From an uncultured Bacilli bacterium (GTDB lineage: Bacteria > Bacillota_I > Bacilli_A > RF39 > UBA660), in contig CAKPHU010000002.1 in the NCBI GenBank assembly GCA_934162125.1, positions 124,001 through 188,000 on the forward strand: 64,000 nt of DNA, written 5' to 3'. A program made the translations under genes and the position numbers. The notes under the pieces were generated by a model. It saw nothing but the letters and a program-made list of their open reading frames with translations, was not told the origin of the DNA and made no database searches. Shown one piece after another: positions 16,011 through 23,561 of this stretch (within the stretch, counting starts at the first letter, position 1; each line of letters begins with the position of its first letter).

Positions 16011-18617
16011 CTACTTAGCTTCATACCAGTCATCACCATACTCAATATCTACTTTTAATGGTACTTTTAACTTAAATGTATTTTCCATAATATCTCTAAC
16101 TAATTTACTAACTTCATCCAATTCATCTAAAACAACATTGAAAACCAATTCATCGTGTACTTGAATTAACATTTTACTTTTTAGTTTTCTCTTATTAAAC
16201 TCTCTATATATTTCAACCATTGCTTTCTTAAGTATATCAGCTGCTGTACCTTGAATTGGTGTATTTAAAGCCATTCTTTCTCCACTACTACGAATCATAT
16301 AATTCTTATTCTTAAGTTCTTCAATAACTCTTTTTCTATTCATAAGTGTTTTTACATATCCATACTTATAAGCATCTGCTTTTTCTTCCTCTTGATAATC
16401 TCTAATACCTGGATATGTCTCTAAGTAATTATCAATAAACTTCTTAGCCTCTCTAACATCAATACCTAAATCTTCAGAAAGACCAAAACTACTAATTCCA
16501 TAAAGTATTCCAAAGTTAACTGCTTTAGCAGCTCTTCTTTGATCCTTAGTAACTTCTTCCATTGGAATTTTATAAATATCAGCTGCTGTTCTAGTATGAA
16601 TATCTTCATTTTTATTAAAAGCATCTATTAAATGCTTAGAATTAGACATAGAAGCAAAAACTCTAAGTTCTACTTGAGAATAATCACTAGAAAGTAACTT
16701 TGAACCAGGATCAGGAATAAATGCTTTCCTAATAAGTCTTGAATATTCTGCTCTAGCTGGTATATTTTGCAAATTAGGACTAATACTAGAAAGTCTTCCA
16801 GTTCTTGTTAAAGTTTGTGTAAAGATTGTATGAATTCTTCCATCTTCTCTTACTTCTTCTCTTAGTCCTACTGCATAATTAGTATATAATTTAGCTATTG
16901 TTCTATACTCTAGTACTTTATCTACAATTGGATTTACAAATCTAATCTTATCTAAAATATCTTTACTAGTGGAATATTTTTTATCTTTAATTTTTTTAGG
17001 ATAAGGAATTTCTAAATCTTCAAATAAAACTTTTGCAAGTTGTGCTGGAGACATAATATTAAATCTAGTACCTGCCAACTCATAAATTTCTTCTTCTAAA
17101 GTCTCTAATTGAGTAAGTAATTCTCCTTGTTGTTTTTCCAAATAGCTAACGTCAACTCTAATACCTGTATTTTCCATATCTGCAAGTACTGTAGTAAGAG
17201 GCATCTCAATATCTTTGAATAGTTCCATCTCACCTTCTACTTCTAATTCTTTTAACAATCTTTCACGACTATCATAGATAAATCTAGCCTTCTTGCAGCA
17301 TATAAATGCTAATGTCTCTTCACCTACTTCTTTTGGACGTTTATCAGTTCCATATAAATCTTCATATACTGGTAACTCTACCTCAAAAGACTTAGCTAAA
17401 AAACTAATATCATCTTTTACTACATAATCAAGTAAATAAGCTGCAATCATTGTATCAAATTGAACATTATTAAATTCAACTTTGTTATTCAAGACCACCA
17501 AAGATTTTTTATAATCATAAGTACATTTAACAGCACTATTACTAAATATATCTTTATATTTTTCTATATCTTCCTTACTTATAAAATACCCATTTTCTCC
17601 ATCATAAAGACCAATACCTAAAACTTCACTTTTACTATAAACACTTCCTCTAGTTTCTAAATAAAAAGCAAAATCCCTATCTTTATAACTATCTAATGGC
17701 AAAATATTTAAAACTTCATTTTCCTTCTTCTCTTCTTTTATTTCTTCCGTACTTAATAATTCATATTTTTTCAATAATGAATGAAACTCTAATTCTTTTA
17801 AAATATCTTTAAACTTTTCAGTTGGTTGAGGATTATACTTACAGTCTTCTAAAGTAAAATCTAATGGAACTTCTCTATAAATTGTTGCTAAATCATAACT
17901 CATATAAGCGTTATCTTTATCATCCACTAATTTTTCTTTAGTTTTACCAGTCACACTATCTATATTCTTATAAAGTTCATCCAAACTACCATATTTAGCA
18001 AGCAAACTAATTGCTGTCTTTTCACCAATTCCTTTAACTCCTGGAATATGATCACTAGGATCTCCCATAAGTGCTTTTAAATCTATCATTCTAATTGGAT
18101 CTACTTGATAAGTTTTTCTAAACTCTTCTTTATCCATCATAATATAACCAGTCTGTTTTAAAAGTTTAACTGTAACTTCATCACTAATAAGTTGTAATAA
18201 ATCTTTATCACTACTAATTATTGTCGCAATAAATTGATCTTCTTCATCTACTATTTTCGCAAGTGTTCCAATAATATCATCAGCTTCATAGTTATCGATC
18301 TCAAAATGTTTTATTCCCATCGCATCAAGCACTTCTTTAGCTTTTGGAAATTGCATTTTTAGTTCGTCTGGCATCTCCATTCTACCAGCTTTATAACTAT
18401 CATATTTATCATGTCTAAATGTTTTACCTTTATCAAAAGCAACCAAGATATAAGAAGGATTTTCTTCTTTTATAATTTTATTCATCATATTAATAAAACC
18501 ATATAAAGCATTAGTTGGAAAACCCTTCGAATTTTTCATAATAACACCTTGATATGCTGTTGCATAAAAACTACGAAATAATATGTTATTACCATCTACT
18601 AAAATTATTTTTTTCAT
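16011..18617 (-). CDS. polA: DNA polymerase I
   Basis: 868-residue repair and Okazaki-fragment polymerase. The N-terminal 5'-3' exonuclease domain (about 1-290) has LVDGNNILFRSFYA, DNYEADDIIGTLA and SSDKDLLQL. The middle domain keeps the fold, but the first metal ligand of the proofreading site is Tyr (FAFYLET, normally FAFDTET) and the last is not seen, so 3'-5' exonuclease is probably inactive. The polymerase domain shows DYSQVELRVFA, RRAAKAVNFGILYG and QVHDELVF. The start is the ATG at 18617 with AGGTG upstream. It sits 39 bases after a LexA-controlled small gene with no terminator between. Confidence 0.96.
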   Translation of the reverse strand: MKKIILVDGNNILFRSFYATAYQGVIMKNSKGFPTNALYGFINMMNKIIKEENPSYILVAFDKGKTFRHDKYDSYKAGRMEMPDELKMQFPKAKEVLDAMGIKHFEIDNYEADDIIGTLAKIVDEEDQFIATIISSDKDLLQLISDEVTVKLLKQTGYIMMDKEEFRKTYQVDPIRMIDLKALMGDPSDHIPGVKGIGEKTAISLLAKYGSLDELYKNIDSVTGKTKEKLVDDKDNAYMSYDLATIYREVPLDFTLEDCKYNPQPTEKFKDILKELEFHSLLKKYELLSTEEIKEEKKENEVLNILPLDSYKDRDFAFYLETRGSVYSKSEVLGIGLYDGENGYFISKEDIEKYKDIFSNSAVKCTYDYKKSLVVLNNKVEFNNVQFDTMIAAYLLDYVVKDDISFLAKSFEVELPVYEDLYGTDKRPKEVGEETLAFICCKKARFIYDSRERLLKELEVEGEMELFKDIEMPLTTVLADMENTGIRVDVSYLEKQQGELLTQLETLEEEIYELAGTRFNIMSPAQLAKVLFEDLEIPYPKKIKDKKYSTSKDILDKIRFVNPIVDKVLEYRTIAKLYTNYAVGLREEVREDGRIHTIFTQTLTRTGRLSSISPNLQNIPARAEYSRLIRKAFIPDPGSKLLSSDYSQVELRVFASMSNSKHLIDAFNKNEDIHTRTAADIYKIPMEEVTKDQRRAAKAVNFGILYGISSFGLSEDLGIDVREAKKFIDNYLETYPGIRDYQEEEKADAYKYGYVKTLMNRKRVIEELKNKNYMIRSSGERMALNTPIQGTAADILKKAMVEIYREFNKRKLKSKMLIQVHDELVFNVVLDELDEVSKLVRDIMENTFKLKVPLKVDIEYGDDWYEAK

Positions 18618-18656
18618 ATATATCACCTAGTAATAGTATAACATAAGTTTTCTTCT

Positions 18657-18803
18657 TTACTTATTAAAATTATAAGCAACATTACTATTAGTTTCATTTT
18701 CAATACTACGTAAATAATCTGAGGCATTGAGTAAACATAATGTTATCAAACTATAAACTGTAAGTAATAATAATCCCTTTCCTAAAAATTTAACTAATTT
18801 CAT
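18657..18803 (-). CDS. 48-residue membrane protein under LexA control, candidate SOS division inhibitor
   Basis: An ATG at 18803 with AAAGGAG 8 bases upstream opens a 48-codon frame ending at 18657. The protein has a short basic N-terminus (MKLVKFLGKG), one membrane helix (about residues 10-25), and a hydrophilic tail predicted to face outward (DYLRSIENET...). It is divergent from lexA, and its consensus promoter holds a LexA box in the spacer. YneA of Bacillus and SosA of Staphylococcus, small bitopic SOS division inhibitors, sit in the same place and have the same topology. There is no LysM domain. Homology is not shown; the assignment rests on position, regulation and topology. Confidence 0.72.
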   Translation of the reverse strand: MKLVKFLGKGLLLLTVYSLITLCLLNASDYLRSIENETNSNVAYNFNK

Positions 18804-18831
18804 ATACCTCACTCCTTTCAATTACAAATTT

Positions 18832-18860
18832 ATTATATATCATACAATTGTTCGTGTCAA
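18832..18860 (-). promoter_or_regulatory. Consensus promoter of the small SOS gene, LexA box in the spacer
   Basis: On the minus strand TTGACA (18855-18860), 17 bases, then TATAAT (18832-18837): a perfect sigma-A promoter. The spacer is largely CGAACAATTGTATG, a close match to the Gram-positive SOS box CGAAC-N4-GTTYG. LexA bound there would block RNA polymerase. Transcription would cover the 48-residue protein and could run into polA. Confidence 0.85.
18841..18854. promoter_or_regulatory. LexA (SOS) box 1
   Basis: CATACAATTGTTCG on the plus strand; the perfect half site GTTCG faces a weaker CATAC. It lies between the -35 and -10 of the minus-strand promoter and 28 bases (centre to centre) from the second box. 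Confidence 0.75.
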
Positions 18861-18868
18861 TTATGATT

Positions 18869-18882
18869 AAAACATTTGTTTG
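18869..18882. promoter_or_regulatory. LexA (SOS) box 2 overlapping the lexA -35
   Basis: AAAACATTTGTTTG on the plus strand matches 11 of 14 positions of the Bacillus-type box CGAACATATGTTTG and overlaps the first bases of the lexA -35 element. It fits autorepression of lexA. Confidence 0.7.
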
Positions 18883-18908
18883 ACATTTTACACTTAACAT
18901 GCTAAACT
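18880..18908 (+). promoter_or_regulatory. lexA promoter
   Basis: TTGACA (18880-18885), 17 bases, TAAACT (18903-18908), followed by AAAGGAG and the lexA ATG at 18932. The -35 is a perfect match and overlaps an SOS box. Confidence 0.75.
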
Positions 18909-18931
18909 TAAAATGTAAAGGAGTTGAATTA

Positions 18932-19549
18932 ATGGAAAAACTTACTGATCGTCAAGAAGAAATTTTACAGATTATTAAACAATTAATTGCTAAAAATGGT
19001 TATCCACCAACAGTTCGTGAAATTGGTGCTAAAGCTAAATTAAATTCTCCAGCAACCATTCACTTCCACTTAAAAAAATTAGAGGAAAAAGGTTATATTA
19101 GAAAAGGTTCAAGTAAAAATAGAACTATCGAAATATTAGTACCAAATGAATATCTAGAACAAAATGAAAACGTTGTAGAAGTTCCTCTTCTAGGTAAAGT
19201 AACAGCTGGTAGCCCTATTGAAGCTATTGAGACTCCAGATGAATATTTTGCTCTACCTGCTTACTTAGTAAATTCTAAAAAAGAAATATTTACTTTAAAA
19301 GTAAGTGGAGAATCTATGATTAATGTTGGAATTTATGATGGAGACATATTAATAGTTGAAAGAAAAAATACTGCCAATAACGGTGATACCGTAGTAGCGA
19401 TGAATAGTGACAACGAAGTTACAGTTAAAACTTTCTACAAAGAAAATGGCTACTTCCGTCTTCAACCAGAAAATGATACAATGGAACCAATAATACTAAA
19501 AGAAGTAACCATTCTTGGAAAAGCAATTGGATTATACAGAAAATTCTAA
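18932..19549 (+). CDS. lexA: LexA, SOS repressor
   Basis: Repressor that cleaves itself when RecA filaments form on single-stranded DNA. It has 205 residues. The N-terminal winged helix has LTDRQEEILQII and PPTVREIGAKAKLNSPATIHFHL. The cleavage site is Ala92-Gly93 in GKVTAGSP. The catalytic pair is Ser128 (SGESM) and Lys166 (TVKTF). The start is ATG 18932, with AAAGGAG 8 bases upstream. A longer in-frame start at 18899 overlaps the -10 element and is rejected. It is divergent from the candidate division inhibitor, as in Bacillus lexA-yneA. Confidence 0.97.
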   Translation: MEKLTDRQEEILQIIKQLIAKNGYPPTVREIGAKAKLNSPATIHFHLKKLEEKGYIRKGSSKNRTIEILVPNEYLEQNENVVEVPLLGKVTAGSPIEAIETPDEYFALPAYLVNSKKEIFTLKVSGESMINVGIYDGDILIVERKNTANNGDTVVAMNSDNEVTVKTFYKENGYFRLQPENDTMEPIILKEVTILGKAIGLYRKF

Positions 19550-19557
19550 AAAAAAAC

Positions 19558-19580
19558 GAATAACGCAAGTTATTCTTTTT
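19558..19580. terminator. Bidirectional terminator between lexA and tcdA
   Basis: GAATAAC, the GNRA-type tetraloop GCAA and GTTATTC form a 7-bp stem with T runs on both strands. It overlaps the tcdA stop codon and serves both convergent genes. Confidence 0.85.
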
Positions 19581-20259
19581 CTTTGATTAAATTTCTAACT
19601 ACAAAAGATGCTAAGATAAGTCCTGCTGCTCCTGGTACGAAAGCTGTAGATCCTGGTGTCCTCTCACCTGTTTTAACCGGAACCTCCGTAGAAGATAAAA
19701 CCATAACTTTATCTTTTATTTTTTTATCTTTTATATACTTTCTTATTATTCTAGCCAAAGGATCATTAACTGTTTTTCTAATATCAACTACATCTAATTT
19801 TGTAGGATCTAACTTATTACCAGTTCCCATACTAGAAACAAAAGGAATCTTCCTCTTTAAACATTCATCTATAAGAGCTAACTTAGTCTTAATAGAGTCA
19901 CAAGCATCAACTAAATAATCTAATTTATCTTTAAAAAGTACTTCTATATTATCTACTCCAATAAAAGAATCAATCTTCACAACATTCAAATTAGGATTAA
20001 TATCTTTAAGTCTCTTCTCTAAAACATCAACTTTCTTTTGTCCTATAGTACTCTCCAAAGCAATAATCTGTCTATTAATATTAGTAACATCGACAACATC
20101 AAAGTCTACAATAATAAGCCTACCAATATTACTACGAGCTAGTGCTTCACATACATAACCGCCAACTCCACCACAACCAATTACTAAAACACATTTTTGA
20201 CCTAAATCATTAACTTTATCTTTTCCAATAACCTTTTCAAGTCTTACATACTTTTCCAT
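19570..20259 (-). CDS. tcdA: tRNA threonylcarbamoyladenosine dehydratase TcdA (ThiF/E1-like)
   Basis: ATP-dependent enzyme that cyclises t6A37 to ct6A in ANN-decoding tRNAs. The 229 residues carry the E1-like nucleotide loop GCGGVGGYVCEALARS, VDFDVVDVTNINRQ, VDACDSIKTK, and the C-terminal segment VPVKTGERTPGSTAFVPG, which separates TcdA from ThiF and MoeB. The ATG at 20259 has AGGTG upstream; an in-frame GTG two codons earlier has no spacing and is rejected. It lies in a neighbourhood resembling Bacillus aspS / 6S RNA / yrvM (tcdA). Confidence 0.92.
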   Translation of the reverse strand: MEKYVRLEKVIGKDKVNDLGQKCVLVIGCGGVGGYVCEALARSNIGRLIIVDFDVVDVTNINRQIIALESTIGQKKVDVLEKRLKDINPNLNVVKIDSFIGVDNIEVLFKDKLDYLVDACDSIKTKLALIDECLKRKIPFVSSMGTGNKLDPTKLDVVDIRKTVNDPLARIIRKYIKDKKIKDKVMVLSSTEVPVKTGERTPGSTAFVPGAAGLILASFVVRNLIKEKE

Positions 20260-20267
20260 AAACACAC

Positions 20268-21017
20268 CTATTTTTCCCTTTTTATAAGTTTAAGCTTTTT
20301 TCCTAAAACTATCTCACTAATATATATCATCTTATCATAAATGTTCTTATTGTTTAAAGCAATCTCATAATACCTTTTTAATTTCTTACTATCATTTGTA
20401 TGAAGATAACTAAAAGACTTAATCATATTAGTAAAAGTCTCTTCTGAAATTGTTGTCCCTTCAATTATTGTAAATTCAAACAACTCTAAAAATAATATGG
20501 TATCTATCAAATCAGCTACCCCATATCTTCTAAAGTAATATTCCCATCTATCAACATCATTTTCCTTTAAAACAATATTACGTATAATAGCTAACTTCTT
20601 ATTATCAAACAATTTATCAAAACCCAAACGATCCAAGGCCAAATATCTACTATTATAAACATCTGGTACTTCTTTTTCCAAATCAATCAAAGCTTTAATA
20701 AACAATGCATCAGTCTCTTCATTAATCTTACTAGGTGGCAAACTCACTTCATATAAATCATAAACTTCTTCTTCTCTAGCATATCTTGTCGCCACAAAGA
20801 AATTTCTTTGATAAACTGAATTTTCTCTAATAAAACGTAAAATATTATTTTCTTTGTTCTCATACAACTTTACTTCTGAGAAATTCTTACCATTAACATT
20901 TATATCACTAACTAAAATATTATCTATACGAACACGTCTTTTTATTTTAGAGGCGTTTTTTAAAGACACTTTAACATTTAATATTCTTCCGTTATTAACA
21001 ATAGGAAATATTAACAT
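20268..21017 (-). CDS. Conserved-looking protein of unknown function
   Basis: 249 residues, not recognised. It starts MLIFPIVNNGRIL and has a predicted beta-rich first half (VKVSLKNASKIKRRVRIDN...). A helical second half includes LDRLGFDKLFDNKKLAIIR and an Arg/Tyr-rich stretch WEYYFRRYGVADLIDTILFLELFEF. There is no signal peptide or membrane helix. It ends 8 bases before the tcdA start, so the two are probably co-transcribed. The candidate 6S RNA gene ends about 70 bases upstream with its own terminator. Confidence 0.7.
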   Translation of the reverse strand: MLIFPIVNNGRILNVKVSLKNASKIKRRVRIDNILVSDINVNGKNFSEVKLYENKENNILRFIRENSVYQRNFFVATRYAREEEVYDLYEVSLPPSKINEETDALFIKALIDLEKEVPDVYNSRYLALDRLGFDKLFDNKKLAIIRNIVLKENDVDRWEYYFRRYGVADLIDTILFLELFEFTIIEGTTISEETFTNMIKSFSYLHTNDSKKLKRYYEIALNNKNIYDKMIYISEIVLGKKLKLIKREK

Positions 21018-21087
21018 TGTATCAACACCTCTCTTTTAGCGCTTATTATAGCACAATCTTCTTTTCAACACAACGAAAAAAAGGCAC

Positions 21088-21268
21088 AAAAAAAGTCAGA
21101 CCAGAGCGTCCTAACAATGACAAAACCTGTATTTGTTACAGGTGGGTGTTCGTACGCTATCATTAGGATTCCTCTATGAATAGAGGCCTTCAACACCGAT
21201 AACTGATCAGAACTCCCGTATCATTAATTTAGTCGGTTTTAAAAAAGTCGGTTTCGCATCTTTCTGAC
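21088..21268 (-). ncRNA. ssrS: Structured small RNA, probable 6S RNA (SsrS)
   Basis: About 181 nt with its own promoter and terminator. The two ends pair over about 12 bp with bulges (5' GUCAGA-A-AGA-U-GCG with 3' CGC-UCU-GG-UCUGAC), and the 3' arm runs into seven U bases. Inside are a CCUCUA/UAGAGG hairpin enclosed by GGUGUU/AACACC, a separate ACCUGUA/UACAGGU hairpin on the 3' side, and a UAAUGAU/AUUGUUA stem. The long closing stem, asymmetric bubble, 3'-side hairpin and length fit 6S RNA. In Bacillus the 6S gene is recalled to lie between aspS and tcdA, and here it lies between the same genes. Sequence identity to known 6S was not verified. Confidence 0.6.
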
Positions 21269-21274
21269 AATTTA

Positions 21275-21303
21275 ATTATACCACACTCCTATTTTCCCAA
21301 CAA
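21275..21303 (-). promoter_or_regulatory. Promoter of the candidate 6S RNA
   Basis: On the minus strand TTGTTG (21298-21303), exactly 17 bases, TATAAT (21275-21280). The start site predicted 7 bases downstream falls at the first base of the closing stem, which supports both the promoter and the RNA boundary. Confidence 0.75.
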
Positions 21304-21354
21304 GTATTTTTCACTTAATCAGTGTCAACTCATACATTACTATAGGTGAATAAT

Positions 21355-22125
21355 ATGTATTTTAAAACTAATGATATTTCCCTATATTACGAAAAATATG
21401 GCACTAGTCAAGATACCATATTAATACTCCCAGGATGGGGAAATAATCGTACAACTTTCTTTAATATAATTAATTATTTTAAAGATTCTTACTCTATTTA
21501 CATAATTGACTACCCAGGTTTTGGTAATAGTCCCATTCCTCAAAAAGATCTAACTATTTATGACTATGCCATTCTAATCAAAAAGTTTATCAAAATGGAA
21601 ATTAAGACTTCTCCTATCATCATAGCTCACTCTTTTGGTGGTAGAATCGCAACTCTTCTAACTGGTTACTATAAAGAAAAAATAAAGAAAATGATCTTTA
21701 TTGATGTTGCCCCTATTAAAAAGAAAAAAACTCTTAGACAATTTATTAGAGAAAAAACCTACAAATTTTTAAAGAAATCACTAAAACTTCTTCCCCTTCT
21801 AAAAAGAGAATATTACCATCAATTACTTGTCAAACACTTTGCTTCAAATGATTATCAAAATCTTCCACCAGGTATGCACCAAACATTTAAAAACATCATA
21901 AATTGTGATCTTAAAAATTATTTAAAATCTATTGAGACTGATACTCTTATCATCTGGGGTGAAAAAGATATAGACACACCTCTAAAAGATGCTTATAAAA
22001 TAAACAGGCTAATTAAAGATTCAGCTCTAATTATTTATCCAAACGCTTCTCACTTTTCTTATCTAACTTATCCAGAACTTACAAATAAAATTATAAAATC
22101 TTATCTAACAGAAAAAGCACCATAG
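21355..22125 (+). CDS. Alpha/beta-hydrolase
   Basis: 256-residue cytoplasmic hydrolase of unknown substrate. Oxyanion-hole segment LPGWGNNRTTF, nucleophile elbow AHSFGGR (Ser), acid in WGEKDIDTP and catalytic His in NASHFSY form the standard triad. It starts with ATG 21355 behind AGGTGA; an in-frame GTG at 21346 is part of that site. It is one of the few plus-strand genes here, and its stop codon lies inside a terminator hairpin. Confidence 0.85.
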   Translation: MYFKTNDISLYYEKYGTSQDTILILPGWGNNRTTFFNIINYFKDSYSIYIIDYPGFGNSPIPQKDLTIYDYAILIKKFIKMEIKTSPIIIAHSFGGRIATLLTGYYKEKIKKMIFIDVAPIKKKKTLRQFIREKTYKFLKKSLKLLPLLKREYYHQLLVKHFASNDYQNLPPGMHQTFKNIINCDLKNYLKSIETDTLIIWGEKDIDTPLKDAYKINRLIKDSALIIYPNASHFSYLTYPELTNKIIKSYLTEKAP

Positions 22126-22137
22126 TGCTTTTTATTT
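22112..22137. terminator. Bidirectional terminator between convergent genes
   Basis: AAAAAGCAC, the loop CATA and GTGCTTTTT make a 9-bp stem with T runs on both strands. It contains the stop codon of the hydrolase and abuts the stop of the acetyltransferase. Confidence 0.87.
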
Positions 22138-22803
22138 TTATCTAAAATCAGCTAAAGAATAGTTTTCTTTTCTAAGGAAAGTAACAACTTCTGTTTGTGG
22201 AGGATTATTTCCATCAAACCCCATAAAGATATTCATCTCTTTAAATCCTAAACTATGACATAAATTCTTACCTCTTAAATTATGAAGTAAAACTTCTGTC
22301 TGAAATTCCTTATAACCAACTGCTTCCATTTGTCTTATAAAGTTTCCTAACATTGAAGTTGCGATACGCCTATTTCTATATGATTCATTAACACATATTG
22401 CCAACAACGACATAAAGTTATCTTTCTCTACTTGATCAATTAAATCAAATATATAACTACCTATCGTATAATTATATTTTTCATCTATATCTTGTAATGC
22501 ATCATAATTATAGTTTAAATCAACAGTTTTATCTATCGCACATATTACTCCAACGATTTGATTAGATTCTTTATCAAATGCTACATAGCAATTCTGAAAG
22601 TAAAAGATTGTTCCCTCTGTCGCAACCATTTCACTTAAAGCTCTAACTCCACTTCTAATATCATCATCAAACCAGTAAGGATAAATATATGGATCACTCT
22701 TATAAATAAGTTCTGCAATCTCTATAAAATTATCATACATATTCGCTCTACGATAAATTATTTTTCCATCATCTACTTGATAATTATCTTTAATAATATC
22801 CAT
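22138..22803 (-). CDS. GNAT-family N-acetyltransferase
   Basis: 221 residues with GNAT features: an N-terminal strand (KIIYRRANMYDNFIEIAELIY), a central VGVICAID strand, the acetyl-CoA loop ICVNESYRNRRIATSML and the C-terminal NLRGKNLCHSLGFKEM. The acceptor is unknown. It overlaps the upstream membrane-protein gene by one base (TAATG), so the two are co-translated. Confidence 0.8.
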   Translation of the reverse strand: MDIIKDNYQVDDGKIIYRRANMYDNFIEIAELIYKSDPYIYPYWFDDDIRSGVRALSEMVATEGTIFYFQNCYVAFDKESNQIVGVICAIDKTVDLNYNYDALQDIDEKYNYTIGSYIFDLIDQVEKDNFMSLLAICVNESYRNRRIATSMLGNFIRQMEAVGYKEFQTEVLLHNLRGKNLCHSLGFKEMNIFMGFDGNNPPQTEVVTFLRKENYSLADFR

Positions 22804-23474
22804 TATTTTTCACCAACACTTTCCAAACTAGGAGTTGTCTCCCTTGTCTCTTCTATTATAAATTTACCATGAAAATGTTTATTTAAATCTTCTTTATAAG
22901 TATCACTTACCCAAATACTTATATTTAAGACATCTTCATTATGAGCTCTTACTTTTCCTTTATAAATGATTTCTTCTTTTTCATTTTCTAATACCAAAGC
23001 ATCACTATTATTAATACTATACTTAATATTAGAAAGAGCTAAATACCTATCACTGCATTCATCTAATTCCATCATTTCTTGATCATAAGCTAGTTTAACT
23101 ACATAATTAATATCTTTAATAGTCTTATTACTTACTTTTATCTGATAATTATTAAGTTTCTTTCCCCTGTCATCACTAAGAGGCTTAATTTTCCTCATCG
23201 TCACAACATCACCAAAACCGTATTTTGTATCTTTATAATCTATAAGTAAATTACCATTTCTAAGTGTATTATTACTACTAGTATTTTGAATAGCTGAAAA
23301 TATTACATAACCACTAACTAAAACGATAAAAACTATTATACTGACACACAAGATCGTATATTGTAATTCTTTTTCTTTAATTTTCAAAATAACATGATCA
23401 ATCTCTGTTTTTGAATATTTTTTTATATCTTGTTGTCTAAGTTTAGTTTTAACTTTCTTCTTATCATTTTTCAT
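22803..23474 (-). CDS. Membrane-anchored extracytoplasmic protein, unknown function
   Basis: 223 residues. A strongly basic cytoplasmic N-terminus (KNDKKKVKTKLRQQ) is followed by one membrane helix (about residues 45-68: CVSIIVFIVLVSGYVIF). The roughly 150-residue outer domain is beta-rich and has no recognised family. I chose ATG 23474, with GGTGA upstream, over ATG 23486, which has no ribosome site. It is probably one transcript with the GNAT gene, and it is unrelated in function to the aspS gene before it, which has its own terminator. Confidence 0.65.
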   Translation of the reverse strand: MKNDKKKVKTKLRQQDIKKYSKTEIDHVILKIKEKELQYTILCVSIIVFIVLVSGYVIFSAIQNTSSNNTLRNGNLLIDYKDTKYGFGDVVTMRKIKPLSDDRGKKLNNYQIKVSNKTIKDINYVVKLAYDQEMMELDECSDRYLALSNIKYSINNSDALVLENEKEEIIYKGKVRAHNEDVLNISIWVSDTYKEDLNKHFHGKFIIEETRETTPSLESVGEK

Positions 23475-23532
23475 CAAGATCACCATCTTTATTTAAGTAT
23501 ATCATAAATGTTTAAAAAAGTATAAAGAACAA

Positions 23533-23559
23533 AAGAAAAAATACGGATAAATTCCGTAT
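23533..23559 (-). terminator. Intrinsic terminator after aspS
   Basis: On the minus strand ATACGGA, a five-base loop and TCCGTAT pair perfectly and are followed by six T bases. It ends the T-box-hisS-aspS transcript. Confidence 0.85.
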
Positions 23560-23561
23560 CT

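Noticed and set aside
21088..21268. Plus-strand reading of the structured RNA
   Set aside because: The plus strand has no promoter at its 5' side and no T run at its 3' side, whereas the minus strand has both at the exact ends of the closing stem.
21088..21268. SRP RNA, RNase P RNA or tmRNA
   Set aside because: The SRP GGUCAGG/GGAAGCAGC core, the RNase P GAGGAAAGUCC box and a tRNA-like tmRNA end are all missing.
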